From: JAPOXR01 sp965199765
GTDB lineage: Bacteria; Pseudomonadota; Alphaproteobacteria; Rhodobacterales; Rhodobacteraceae
Reading direction: 5' to 3'
Length of the DNA stretch: 64,000 bases
NCBI GenBank assembly: GCA_965199765.1
Contig: CBDATC010000001.1
Coordinates: forward strand, 124,001 to 188,000
The notes beneath the pieces are model-generated. The model was not told the origin of the DNA and searched no databases. It was given only the letters and a program-made list of their open reading frames with translations. This document shows positions 34,019-43,469 of the stretch, one piece after another (within the stretch, counting starts at the first letter, position 1; each line of letters begins with the position of its first letter). The translations under genes were made by a program, and so were the position numbers.

Positions 34019-34899
34019 GGTTCTGGAAGACCGTGGGCGCGGCAGCACGCCGTCAATGTATTCGCAAGCAAACAAGCGATTGTCATGGGACCGACTCCTC
34101 CCGGAACCGGCGTGATCGCACCCGCGACCGCAGATGCAGAATGAAAGTCGACATCACCGACAATTCTCGACTTGCTTGGTCTTTCGGGAGCGGGAATACG
34201 GTTAATTCCCACATCTATCACGGTAGCGCCGTCTTTAATCCAATCCCCTTTCACAAATTCGGGTCGACCAATCGCGGCAACCAAAATATCAGCGGTTCGG
34301 CAAAGAGCGGGGAGTTCCTTTGTTCGGCTATGCGCGATCGTCACGGTGCAATTCTCGCGCAAAAGCAGACTTGCCATCGGTTTTCCGACTATGTTCGACC
34401 GACCGATGATCACTGCATTCTTGCCAGTGAGCGAACCGAGGGTTCGACGCAGCAAAAACAGACAGCCAAGCGGTGTGCATGGCACGAATGCACGCTGACC
34501 AGTCGTCAATAGACCGACGTTTAAAATTGTGAAACCATCTACATCCTTTTTGGAATCAATGGCATTGATTACAGCGGTTGCATCAATATGATCCGGCAAC
34601 GGCAGCTGGACGAGAATTCCATGTGTATCGGGATCAGCATTCAGTCGGTGAACCAGATCCAGCAATTCCTCTTGCGTTACATTTTCATCCAGCTCGTGTT
34701 TGATCGAAAGCATTCCGACTTCGGCTGTTTGCTTGGCCTTGTTTTGGACATAGACCTCGCTGGCAGGATCCGAGCCAACCAATACAACGGCAAGTCCTGG
34801 CTGAAGACTATGCTGCCGGGACAATTCGTTCACACCTTCCGCCACCTGTTCTCTGATGCCCGATGCGACGGCTTTGCCATCAATCCGAATTGCCGCCAT
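34003..34899 (-). CDS. folD: Methylene-THF dehydrogenase/cyclohydrolase
   Basis: A 298-residue bifunctional enzyme interconverting 5,10-methylene-THF and 10-formyl-THF in one-carbon metabolism. YVQNKAKQ contains the catalytic Tyr-Lys, VQLPLPDHI and GRSNIVGKPMASLL the cofactor region, and PVPGGVGPMTIACLL the C-terminal signature. The start at 34899 is backed by AGGAGA 6 nt away and by the family's normal N terminus (MAAIRIDGKAVA); the frame runs open another 135 codons upstream but that part is not homologous. Confidence 0.94.
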   Translation of the reverse strand: MAAIRIDGKAVASGIREQVAEGVNELSRQHSLQPGLAVVLVGSDPASEVYVQNKAKQTAEVGMLSIKHELDENVTQEELLDLVHRLNADPDTHGILVQLPLPDHIDATAVINAIDSKKDVDGFTILNVGLLTTGQRAFVPCTPLGCLFLLRRTLGSLTGKNAVIIGRSNIVGKPMASLLLRENCTVTIAHSRTKELPALCRTADILVAAIGRPEFVKGDWIKDGATVIDVGINRIPAPERPSKSRIVGDVDFHSASAVAGAITPVPGGVGPMTIACLLANTLTACCRAHGLPEPQRLG

Positions 34900-35029
34900 T
34901 TCTATCTCCTGCTTTGCCAGAATTTGCTGTTCAGCACCCTGCCGATGGCGCTTTGACCCGCGGTGCGCGTAGACATTGCGATTAACATGCACTGAAGAAA
35001 ACCGGTGAACTTCAAGCCCTAATATACGT

Positions 35030-35617
35030 TCAAAATTCCGCCGCGGGCCATTCCGACTGTACGGGCACGTATACGGCGACTGGATCGCCAACACGCACCC
35101 TGCCCTCACGTTCCACCCATGCTGTGACACCACGCCTTTTCCGCGCTGCCCTCTTGAACCCCTTGCCGTGCCCGGGGAATGACATTTCGATTTCCCGGCT
35201 TGGCAAATTGCATGGCAGATTTTCCATATCCACCGTAACCGTCGCGCAGCCGTTGAACTGCAGCCGGGTCGAAGGCGGAATCCGCGTAAACTCACGAATC
35301 CCACGAACTACCATATTCGCTCCGAGCAAAGCTGGATTCAATTTTTCAAGTCCAATCTCGTTGGCAATCCACTCGATCTCCTCGGCGGACAGAATTGTAA
35401 GCTGTCTTGTGTTTCTGATCGGCGTACCGATTGGATAGAGCTCTTCCACACGAACACAAGAGGCGCGTATTTCACCCCCGTGATCTTCGCCTTCGAGACC
35501 GGAAAACAACAGCTGAACCGAGGTTGATTTCGCTGAACGAAGCGAAGCTTCCCGGTCCGCCACCGCGCCGATCCACTCAACAACGCCGTGCTGGTTTGAA
35601 TTCTTGATTGCAGCCAT
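35030..35617 (-). CDS. MOSC-domain protein
   Basis: A 195-residue protein with one MOSC domain, the fold associated with molybdenum-cofactor sulfurases and related sulfur-carrier proteins. The GVVEWIGAVADR opening, LLGANMVVRGI, and CATVTVDMENLPC with the cysteine at the end are typical of small stand-alone MOSC proteins. The start at 35617 is preferred over a TTG six codons earlier. The MoCo-using enzyme at 14.6 kb might connect with it, but the two are not linked. Confidence 0.82.
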   Translation of the reverse strand: MAAIKNSNQHGVVEWIGAVADREASLRSAKSTSVQLLFSGLEGEDHGGEIRASCVRVEELYPIGTPIRNTRQLTILSAEEIEWIANEIGLEKLNPALLGANMVVRGIREFTRIPPSTRLQFNGCATVTVDMENLPCNLPSREIEMSFPGHGKGFKRAARKRRGVTAWVEREGRVRVGDPVAVYVPVQSEWPAAEF

Positions 35618-35696
35618 CGTTTCGACTCTCTTCAATCACAGTTGTTTTTGAAAATCTTGGCGGCTCGGAACCTGCCGCAATCCGTTTGGACCTTGC

Positions 35697-37262
35697 TCAA
35701 CCGCGCTTGCGCCCCGATCGTGGGACGGCGGTTGCTATGGGCTGCGTTATCGGAATCGTGTTTGAAGGCTGCTCTTTTTCGTGACTAACGAGTTTCCCTT
35801 CGACGACAGCCTCGATTTCGTCGCCGGTGAGCGTCTCATATTCCAAAAGACCTTCAGCCAGCCGATCCAGCTGTATCTTCTTTTCACTCAAAATCTTTTG
35901 TGCAGCCTGGTAACCCTCATGCACAATCCGCCTGACTTCCGCATCGATCAGCTCTTCGGTTTCCGGACTCGCGACCCCGCTTGCCGGCATGCCTGGGAAT
36001 GTCGTGTTCTCCTGCGAATAATCGATTTTTCCCAGCTTCTCCGACATTCCGAACTGAGTTACCATGGCACGGGCGATTCGTGTTGCCTGCTTGATGTCGG
36101 AAGCGGCTCCCGACGTGACGTTCTCTAAGCCGAAAATCAGTTCTTCCGCTGCCCGGCCCCCCATCGCCATCGCAATTTTCGACTTATATTTGGTTTGTGT
36201 AACGGAAACTTCGTCGCGTTCTGGCTGCGAATGAACCACGCCAAGAGCTAAACCCCGCGGGATGATCGTGGCTTTGTGAATCGGATCATGCTGCGGAACA
36301 TTCATTCCCACCAGCGCATGTCCCGCTTCATGATAGGCTATTCTTCGCCGATCATCCTCCGTCATCACAAGAGAACGACGCTCATGACCGAGAACAACCT
36401 TATCCTTGGCGTTCTCGAAATCCTCCATCGCCACAAATTTTCTGCCAACCCGAGCTGCCATCAAAGCCGCTTCATTCACAAGATTGGCGAGATCAGCGCC
36501 GGAAAATCCCGGCGTTCCTTTCGCCACTGTTCTGAGATTCACATCGGCTCCCAAGACCACTTTTTTTCCGTGCACGCGCAGAATTGATTCTCTGCCTTTC
36601 AAATCCGGCACCGGAACGACAACCTGCCGATCAAATCGGCCTGGTCGGAGCAGCGCCTGATCCAGCACGTCCGGTCGGTTGGTCGCCGCGATGATTACGA
36701 TCCCATCATTTGATTCGAACCCGTCCATTTCCACAAGGAGCTGATTGAGAGTCTGTTCGCGTTCATCGTTGCCGCCTCCATAACCGGCTCCGCGGGAGCG
36801 TCCGACCGCATCAATCTCGTCAATAAAAATAATACAAGGCGCGCTCCGTTTCGCTTGTTCAAACATGTCACGAACCCGCGACGCGCCGACTCCGACAAAC
36901 ATCTGGACAAAATCGGATCCCGAGATCGAAAAAAACGGAACTCCCGCCTCTCCAGCGATTGCTCTGGCAAGCAATGTTTTGCCGGTTCCGGGTGGTCCAA
37001 CAAGCAAAGCACCCTTTGGAATCTTACCGCCAAGCCGGGAAAACGTCTCGGGCTGCCGCAGAAACTCAACTATCTCCTCAAGCTCGTCCTTTGCCTCGTC
37101 GATGCCGGCAACATCGGCAAAGGTCGCCCGGATCTGGTCTTCCGTAAGCATTTTTGCCGGGGACCGGCCATAGCCGAATATTCCACCCGGTCCGCCGCCT
37201 TGCTTCCGGGTGAAGTAAATCATCGCTGCTAAAATCAGCAGAGCAATCAGAAGTCCGCTCAT
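35697..37262 (-). CDS. FtsH-type protease paralogue, single TM
   Basis: A 521-residue AAA-type zinc protease, a paralogue of the ftsH gene just upstream. One hydrophobic segment (about 3-17) corresponds to the second TM helix of FtsH; the first TM and the periplasmic domain are absent. Walker A GPPGTGKT is at 89-96, Walker B FIDEID at 146-151, the pore-loop segment reads FVQM (118-121) where FtsH has FVEM, and HEAGH is at 311-315, so it should be catalytically competent. The region before the ATG shows no frameshifted extension, so the short form is real. It may mix with full-length FtsH in the hexamer. Confidence 0.88.
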   Translation of the reverse strand: MSGLLIALLILAAMIYFTRKQGGGPGGIFGYGRSPAKMLTEDQIRATFADVAGIDEAKDELEEIVEFLRQPETFSRLGGKIPKGALLVGPPGTGKTLLARAIAGEAGVPFFSISGSDFVQMFVGVGASRVRDMFEQAKRSAPCIIFIDEIDAVGRSRGAGYGGGNDEREQTLNQLLVEMDGFESNDGIVIIAATNRPDVLDQALLRPGRFDRQVVVPVPDLKGRESILRVHGKKVVLGADVNLRTVAKGTPGFSGADLANLVNEAALMAARVGRKFVAMEDFENAKDKVVLGHERRSLVMTEDDRRRIAYHEAGHALVGMNVPQHDPIHKATIIPRGLALGVVHSQPERDEVSVTQTKYKSKIAMAMGGRAAEELIFGLENVTSGAASDIKQATRIARAMVTQFGMSEKLGKIDYSQENTTFPGMPASGVASPETEELIDAEVRRIVHEGYQAAQKILSEKKIQLDRLAEGLLEYETLTGDEIEAVVEGKLVSHEKEQPSNTIPITQPIATAVPRSGRKRG

Positions 37263-37362
37263 AGTTTCGCAGTTTGCCAGTTTTTCGTTAGTAATTTCCG
37301 CTCAATTGGATCATTGCCAAAAAATCCACAGAACAGCACATCCCGAAATTGTAAACAGTTCC

Positions 37363-39276
37363 TCATGTTGGTTCCGGTTTTAAATTTCCTCCCGGCTTTA
37401 CGGAGGGCCGCCGCGGCATTTTCGGGATCACTGTCGCGGTAGATGGCCAAAATCCGGCTTCCTCGTCGTCATCGTCATCCCGACCGATCGGTTCGCCATT
37501 GATGACCCTTTGAATCTCATCGCCAGTCAGCGTTTCGTATTCGAGCAAGCCTTCAGCCAGTCGAGTGAGTTCGTCTTCGCGTTCGCGGAGAAGATTCATC
37601 GCTGTCTCATATCCCCAGTCACAGATCCGGCGCACCTCTTGGTCTATTTTATCCTGGGTTGCCGGGCTGACCGACGGACCCTGATTGAACTGGCCAAGAT
37701 AAGTCTCATGTTCATGCGCATAATCTATATTGCCAAGAGAATGCGACATGCCGAATTGTGTAACCATTGCCCGAGCGATGCGTGAAACCTGTTTGATATC
37801 CGAAGCCGCACCTGATGTTACGTTTTCACGACCGAATTTCAATTCTTCCGCTGCCTTCCCGCCCATCGCCATCGCGATCTTCGACATGTATTTTGTGTAG
37901 GTGACTGACAGTTGATCGCGTTCGGGCAATGCAATCACCAATCCCAGCGCTCGGCCGCGCGGAATGATGGTCGCTTTGTGGATCGGATCGTGCTGCGGCA
38001 TGTGCATGCCAACAATGGCGTGGCCCGCTTCATGATAGGCCGTCAGCGTTTTCTCATCCTCTGTCATAACCAGCGAACGCCGTTCGCTGCCCATCATGAC
38101 CTTGTCTTTGGCGTTTTCGAAATCCTCCATCGTGACGTAGCTGCGTCCAACCCGTGCCGCCAAGAGAGCCGCCTCGTTAACTAAATTCGCCAGATCCGCA
38201 CCGGAAAAACCAGGCGTGCCGCGCGCAATAACCTTGAGTTTGACATCAGGCGCTGATTTGACCTTTCGCGCATGTACTTCAAGGATTTTTTCGCGTCCGA
38301 TGATATCGGGCGAAGGCACTTCAATCTGCCGATCAAAGCGGCCCGGCCGCAGGAGCGCCGGATCCAGCACATCAGGACGGTTGGTCGCCGCAATGATGAT
38401 CACTCCGTCGTTGCCTTCAAATCCGTCCATTTCGACCAAGAGCTGATTGAGAGTCTGTTCTCTTTCATCGTTGCCTCCGCCGATACCGATGCCGCGTGAA
38501 CGACCAACCGCATCGATTTCATCAATGAACACGATGCAGGGAGCGTTTCTCTTCGCCTGTTCAAACATATCCCGAACCCGCGATGCGCCGACACCGACAA
38601 ACATTTCCACAAAGTCGGAGCCCGAAATTGTAAAGTACGGAACACCTGCTTCTCCGGCGATGGCCCGCGCGAGCAGTGTCTTTCCTGTTCCAGGCGAACC
38701 GACCAAAAGCGCACCGGTTGGCATCTTGCCGCCCAGCTTTGAAAACTTGGAGGGGTCCCGCAGAAAATCGACGATCTCCTCAAGTTCTTCTTTGGCCTCG
38801 TCAATGCCCGCCACATCCGAAAAAGTCACTCGGCCCTGCCGTTCGGTTAACAGCTTCGCCTTCGACTTGCCAAACCCGAGGGCTCCGCCGCCGCCTTGCA
38901 TTCGATTCATAAAGAACAGCCAAATTCCGATCAGAATGATAAATGGCAGTATGGGAGCCAAAAATGACAAAATGCCGCTCGGCTTCTGGGACTTGGCATC
39001 GATCTGAACATCATTGGCCAGCAAAAGTTCAACAACATCCGCTTCAATAGGACGAATGGTCGTGAATTGAGTTCCGTTAGGGGTCCTCGCATTGATCGTT
39101 TCGCCGTCAAGCACAACAGCCGCAACACCACCTTCCTCCACGCGCTCGACGAAAGAGGAAAACACCACCGAATCGGACCTGGAAATCGACTGCCCCCCGG
39201 TGAAGACATTGAACAGCACAATGACCAAGATGAAGAGCGCACCCCAGAGCAAAAAGTTTTTCAAATGGTTTCCCAA
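37363..39276 (-). CDS. ftsH: ATP-dependent zinc metalloprotease FtsH, TTG start
   Basis: A 637-residue inner-membrane AAA protease that degrades membrane and regulatory proteins. TM helices at about 8-25 and 103-123 flank a periplasmic domain. Walker A is GSPGTGKT (193-200) with serine replacing the usual first proline, pore loop FVEMFVG (222-228), Walker B at about 248-254 and HEAGH at 415-419. GGAGG sits 6 nt before a TTG start. It follows tilS in the common alphaproteobacterial order; a shorter paralogue follows 100 bp downstream. Confidence 0.95.
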   Translation of the reverse strand: MGNHLKNFLLWGALFILVIVLFNVFTGGQSISRSDSVVFSSFVERVEEGGVAAVVLDGETINARTPNGTQFTTIRPIEADVVELLLANDVQIDAKSQKPSGILSFLAPILPFIILIGIWLFFMNRMQGGGGALGFGKSKAKLLTERQGRVTFSDVAGIDEAKEELEEIVDFLRDPSKFSKLGGKMPTGALLVGSPGTGKTLLARAIAGEAGVPYFTISGSDFVEMFVGVGASRVRDMFEQAKRNAPCIVFIDEIDAVGRSRGIGIGGGNDEREQTLNQLLVEMDGFEGNDGVIIIAATNRPDVLDPALLRPGRFDRQIEVPSPDIIGREKILEVHARKVKSAPDVKLKVIARGTPGFSGADLANLVNEAALLAARVGRSYVTMEDFENAKDKVMMGSERRSLVMTEDEKTLTAYHEAGHAIVGMHMPQHDPIHKATIIPRGRALGLVIALPERDQLSVTYTKYMSKIAMAMGGKAAEELKFGRENVTSGAASDIKQVSRIARAMVTQFGMSHSLGNIDYAHEHETYLGQFNQGPSVSPATQDKIDQEVRRICDWGYETAMNLLREREDELTRLAEGLLEYETLTGDEIQRVINGEPIGRDDDDDEEAGFWPSTATVIPKMPRRPSVKPGGNLKPEPT

Positions 39277-39374
39277 TCGGAACCTCCAGTTTCTTTCGGG
39301 GCAGCAATTCCAGATCGGCTGATGATTGCCTTATTGATTAAAGTGCTAATGAAATAATTGCAAAGCGCACCACT

Positions 39375-40625
39375 TCAATAGCGCTTCCTGAATCGACTGC
39401 CGAAAATCAATCGATCGGCTAAACGGAACCTATGAACGGAACCAAATGAACCAATCGGCGCGGCAAGCAGCTGATCTCCCAACCATAACCCCGGCAAAGA
39501 CAGGCATCTTGTTCGTGATCGACCTTGATGGATCTTCACTCCAATTTGGGCCAATCCAGACTCGCCGAGAGCGGCGATGACGGCGCTGTCCGGACAGTTC
39601 GCTGAATCAAGCCGCCACCGGCCATCCCAGATGCGGTCGTAACGAACGGCTGCGCCACAGGCCGCTGGCTCGCGCGCAATCAAGAGCTTATTGTCTTCCA
39701 CCACTCGGAGAACACATCCGGAAAGCGTAGTGCCGGAACGCCCTTTACCGAGAGCAGCAATCAACGATTTGTATCTCGGGCGGTACAAATTGCCGGATAC
39801 CGTGCGCAGCGCATCTGCGGCAAGCCGCGTGCGAATCTCATCCTCAAGCTCCCAAAAATTGGCATCAAACAAAATTTCGCCCCAATCCGTGAGCTCTGCG
39901 ACGAAATCAGCCGCCTTGTCGGTCTCCGATTCAATCACCAACCGGGCATCTTGCACGCGATGAGCCGTTGCCGCCAATCGTTCAACCGAGATTCCCAGCG
40001 GCGCCAATTCCATAATGAGCCTCCTTGCCTTCACACGGTCGAAACGCGGATCATCATTGCTCGGATCGTCAACCCATGGGATATTCTGCTCTTCAAGGTA
40101 GCTTCTCAATGCAGCCCTCCTGACACCAAGCAGCGGTCTGATCCATTCAATTCCATTTCTGCCGACTTCGCTCGGCATAGCCGAAAGACCGTCTATGCCG
40201 GAACCGCGCGCCAGATTGAGAATTAGCGTTTCGGATTGGTCATCCATAGTATGGGCCAGCGCGACTGTGCCAATCTCCATTGAAATAGCCCAGTCCGAGA
40301 TAAGACGATAGCGCGCATCCCGCGCCTGATTCTGCAGATTGCCCCGATGCGTGGGCTGCCAGTGAAGCAGCTGAAATCGATGTCCGATTCGGCGGGTGAA
40401 GTCGGCGACCAGCTGACACTCTCCCGCTGATCCCGCACGCAACCCATGATCAACAGAAACCACGAACAGCGAATCCGGTCGATTCCGACACCACGTGGAT
40501 AAGAGACTGAGCAAAGCCATCGAATCACCGCCGCCGGAAACCGCGACACCGATGCACTTGCCTGTTTTCAACGCCGCAAAACGCTCAAACGAATTCAGCA
40601 GCGGATGAAAATCAATTTCGTTCAA
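39375..40625 (-). CDS. tilS: tRNA(Ile) lysidine synthetase
   Basis: A 416-residue enzyme that converts cytidine 34 of the CAU-anticodon tRNA-Ile into lysidine, making it read AUA. The PP-loop is VAVSGGGDSMALL (about 27-39), followed by SVDHGLRAGS and LAHTMDDQSETLILNLARGSG, all typical. It overlaps cpoB by 4 bp (ATGA), extending the tol operon into the tilS-ftsH pair. Confidence 0.93.
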   Translation of the reverse strand: MNEIDFHPLLNSFERFAALKTGKCIGVAVSGGGDSMALLSLLSTWCRNRPDSLFVVSVDHGLRAGSAGECQLVADFTRRIGHRFQLLHWQPTHRGNLQNQARDARYRLISDWAISMEIGTVALAHTMDDQSETLILNLARGSGIDGLSAMPSEVGRNGIEWIRPLLGVRRAALRSYLEEQNIPWVDDPSNDDPRFDRVKARRLIMELAPLGISVERLAATAHRVQDARLVIESETDKAADFVAELTDWGEILFDANFWELEDEIRTRLAADALRTVSGNLYRPRYKSLIAALGKGRSGTTLSGCVLRVVEDNKLLIAREPAACGAAVRYDRIWDGRWRLDSANCPDSAVIAALGESGLAQIGVKIHQGRSRTRCLSLPGLWLGDQLLAAPIGSFGSVHRFRLADRLIFGSRFRKRY

Positions 40626-41461
40626 CCGCAGTCCAAGCTTGCCAGCCTTGCATCAGCTAATCCCGCTTCAAATGAGTCCGGAAATCTTGCTCCAACCTCG
40701 CGAAGTATCAAACATGCCTGCTCTGCAACGCCAAGTTCGGCAATGCTTTCTCCTAAGCGCAGCAGTGCCTCTGGTGCCACCGGACCGCTCTCATCGTGCT
40801 GAAATGCAGACAAAAATGATGTTCCGGCTTCTTGAAACCTACTGAGCAACATGTGCGCCTCGCCTTGAGCGTACAGTGCATCGGGGATGAATTTTCCTTT
40901 AGGGTAGGCATTGATATACGCTTCGAATTGTTCAATCGCTGCTTCATAATCGCCATCCCAAAACGATTGCTTAGCGGCATCGAATCTCGACTCTTCACTC
41001 TTCGACTGATCAACCACCTCGGTGGTGTCCAGCTGATAAGTTTCGGGCATCTTGATTTCTTCACCCAACGGGCTGCCCAAACTCAAACGCGAAGTATCCT
41101 TTCCCGCGAGTTCAACCAAAATGAACTCCAGATCACGAAGCTGCCGATTTCCGTCTTCGGCTATGCGGACAATTTGAAACTCCAAATCTTCAATCTTCGC
41201 TATCGCCGCTCGAAGCTCACTTTCGAGACCATCGAGACGGCGAAAAATATCAACATCAGAGTCACTCGGCGCCGGATAGGCAGGATCTGTCGGAACCAGT
41301 TCCCGTCTCAGCGATTCCATCTGGCCATACAGCTCGAATAGCTGAGCCCGCACGTCTGCAATCGTCTCATCAGCTGTGTCTTGAGCAGCGGTTGAAATTG
41401 CCAGCGCTGCGAACGCCGCCGCCGCTGCAAAGAACTTCGTCAGCGGACTTAGACGATCCAT
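40622..41461 (-). CDS. cpoB: Tol-Pal coordinator CpoB (YbgF)
   Basis: A 279-residue periplasmic protein with a signal peptide ending near residue 26 (ISTAAQD), a coiled-coil N-terminal region (about 30-120) and tetratricopeptide repeats in the C-terminal half (FWDGDYEAAIEQFEAYINAYPKGKF and onward). CpoB links outer-membrane constriction with peptidoglycan synthesis through TolA. It sits between pal and tilS, as in other members of the class, 4 bp after pal. Confidence 0.9.
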   Translation of the reverse strand: MDRLSPLTKFFAAAAAFAALAISTAAQDTADETIADVRAQLFELYGQMESLRRELVPTDPAYPAPSDSDVDIFRRLDGLESELRAAIAKIEDLEFQIVRIAEDGNRQLRDLEFILVELAGKDTSRLSLGSPLGEEIKMPETYQLDTTEVVDQSKSEESRFDAAKQSFWDGDYEAAIEQFEAYINAYPKGKFIPDALYAQGEAHMLLSRFQEAGTSFLSAFQHDESGPVAPEALLRLGESIAELGVAEQACLILREVGARFPDSFEAGLADARLASLDCG

Positions 41462-41464
41462 CGA

Positions 41465-41983
41465 TCACGCCTCGTCTTGCTGCAGGGCGGTAACTGAACG
41501 GCGGTTCTGGGACCAGCAAGATTCAGATGAGCATACAGCGACCGGTCTTTCTTTACCGTATGTAATCGTTGCCAAACGCGAAGACTCTATGCCAAGTCCA
41601 ACAAGGTACGATTTCACGGATTCTGCACGACGCGCACCGAGCGCAAGGTTGTATTCCCTCGTGCCCTGTTCATCGGCATGTCCTTCGAGAACCACGCTGA
41701 ATCCCGGATTTTGTTTGAGCCATTCGGCTTGACTCTGCAACACCAGCGCCGTCTGCTCAGTAATGGCGCTTTGGTCGACTTCAAAAAACACCGTGTTGCC
41801 GATCAATTCGGAGAAATACTCAGGGGAATCGGGTGCGTAGCTTTCCAATGCGGATTGATCCAGAAAACCACCGTCTTCGGTGCTGCCAGCGTCATTTATC
41901 TCACTGACAGAATCAAAACCTCTTCCTGTGCATGCTGAGAGAATGAGTGCCGCTAGAGTCATCACAATGAGCGGGAATTTCAT
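41465..41983 (-). CDS. pal: Peptidoglycan-associated lipoprotein Pal
   Basis: A 172-residue lipoprotein anchored in the outer membrane. The lipobox is LILSAC with Cys18. The OmpA-like C-terminal domain binds peptidoglycan: VVLEGHADEQGTREYNLALG and ARRAESVKSYL are its signature. The start at 41983 has AGGAGG 6 nt upstream; a TTG six codons earlier is rejected. Follows tolB after a 154-bp gap. Confidence 0.94.
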   Translation of the reverse strand: MKFPLIVMTLAALILSACTGRGFDSVSEINDAGSTEDGGFLDQSALESYAPDSPEYFSELIGNTVFFEVDQSAITEQTALVLQSQAEWLKQNPGFSVVLEGHADEQGTREYNLALGARRAESVKSYLVGLGIESSRLATITYGKERPVAVCSSESCWSQNRRSVTALQQDEA

Positions 41984-42137
41984 TTTCCGCCTCCTATTCA
42001 AATTGGTAAAAGACTTCTCTTAAGACCGGCAAGCGCACTGCCACCAAAGGCCGATTCTTACGGTGAATGGATCCAATGCTTCGCCAGCCGTCAATCCTGT
42101 GGTTGCTTTACCTTGTCTTTCGGAATTTTTCAAACAG

Positions 42138-43469
42138 TCAGTTGCGCAGAGGCGACCAAGCTGGATCCGAACCAAATCCCGGTGTAGGAACGCGTTTTAG
42201 CGATCGTCCATACAGATCTACGCTCCAAATCGCCGGTCCTCCGTCCACTCCCGGCATTTCGCGGAAGAACATGATTGAACGACCGTTGGGCGCCCAAGTC
42301 GGACCTTCATCCAAGAACGACGCCGTCAAAAGCCGCTCTTCACTCCCATCAACCCGCATGATTCCAATATGAAACAGACCGGATGTCTGTTTTGTGAACG
42401 CGATGTATTCTCCAGTCGGCGCCCAGACCGGGGTTCCATATCGTCCCTTTCCGAAGCTAATTCTTCGCGGTTCGCCGTTTTCTGTCCGCATAACGTAGAT
42501 TTGCTGCGAGCCGCTTCGGTCTGACTCGAATGCGATCCATTTTCCGTCTGGCGAGTAGGACGGCGATGTGTCAATTGCGGCGCTTTGCGTGAGTCTGCGA
42601 ATTTCTTTCGCACCGATTTCAACCTCGTAGATGTCGGTATTGGCGCCCTTTGTGAGCGATAGCACCACTTTTTCTCCTGAGGGGGAAAAACGAGGCGCGA
42701 AGGCCATTTCGGCAGACCGGAGTATGGCTTGCTGCCTGCGTAGTCTGAGATCAAGCAGATAGATGCTCGGCACACCTGATTCATAGGATGTGTAAATCAG
42801 CTGATCGCCATTGGGTGAAAACCGCGGAGCGAGCACGATCATCGAGCCGTCCGTCAATATTCGAACATTTGCTCCGTCGTAATCCATGATCGCAAGCTGC
42901 TTTGAACGTCGGTCTTTGGGCCCGGATTCCAAGATGAATGCAACCTGCGAATCAAAATACGGGTTTTCTCCGGTAATTCGCTGGTAAACCGTATCGGCGA
43001 TTCTATGCGCTATTCTGCGCCAGCTTTCCTTGTCGGCTCTGAATCGTTGACCTTGTCCGAATTCAGCTTCAGCAAACACATCGAACAGGCGGAAATTGAC
43101 TTCGATGGAACTTTCGTCACTGCTGACTGTTCCCACAATCAGAGCCTGTGCGTTAATCGCTTTCCAATCGGCGAAGTTGATTCGATCATTGATTCCGGTC
43201 GGGCGCGATAAGTGCGCCTCTTGTGGAATCAAACGAAACAGTCCTGTCCCTGACAAATCGGCAGATACGACTTCGGAGATGTCCTGAGCCAAGACCTGGT
43301 CCAGTTCGGTCGCGGCTGTGAATTCCGGCACCGCCAAGGGCAGCGGCTCAATAACCCCTTCCGTGACGACAATCCTAATCGGCCCGGAGGACTGGGCAAA
43401 TGCTGTCGCAGCTGCGAGGCCGCACCAAGCGGCAATGAACATTGCAAGAGCTGTAGCGGAAATTCTCAT
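42138..43469 (-). CDS. tolB: Tol-Pal system protein TolB
   Basis: A 443-residue periplasmic protein with a signal peptide cut near residue 26 (ATAFAQ), an N-terminal domain (IRIVVTEGVIEPLPLAVPEF) and a six-bladed beta-propeller. Repeats such as APRFSPNGDQLIYTSYESG, SPSYSPDGKWIAFESDRSG, and TPVWAPTGEYIAFT mark the blades. It overlaps tolA by 4 bp. Together with Pal it controls outer-membrane invagination at division. Confidence 0.95.
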   Translation of the reverse strand: MRISATALAMFIAAWCGLAAATAFAQSSGPIRIVVTEGVIEPLPLAVPEFTAATELDQVLAQDISEVVSADLSGTGLFRLIPQEAHLSRPTGINDRINFADWKAINAQALIVGTVSSDESSIEVNFRLFDVFAEAEFGQGQRFRADKESWRRIAHRIADTVYQRITGENPYFDSQVAFILESGPKDRRSKQLAIMDYDGANVRILTDGSMIVLAPRFSPNGDQLIYTSYESGVPSIYLLDLRLRRQQAILRSAEMAFAPRFSPSGEKVVLSLTKGANTDIYEVEIGAKEIRRLTQSAAIDTSPSYSPDGKWIAFESDRSGSQQIYVMRTENGEPRRISFGKGRYGTPVWAPTGEYIAFTKQTSGLFHIGIMRVDGSEERLLTASFLDEGPTWAPNGRSIMFFREMPGVDGGPAIWSVDLYGRSLKRVPTPGFGSDPAWSPLRN

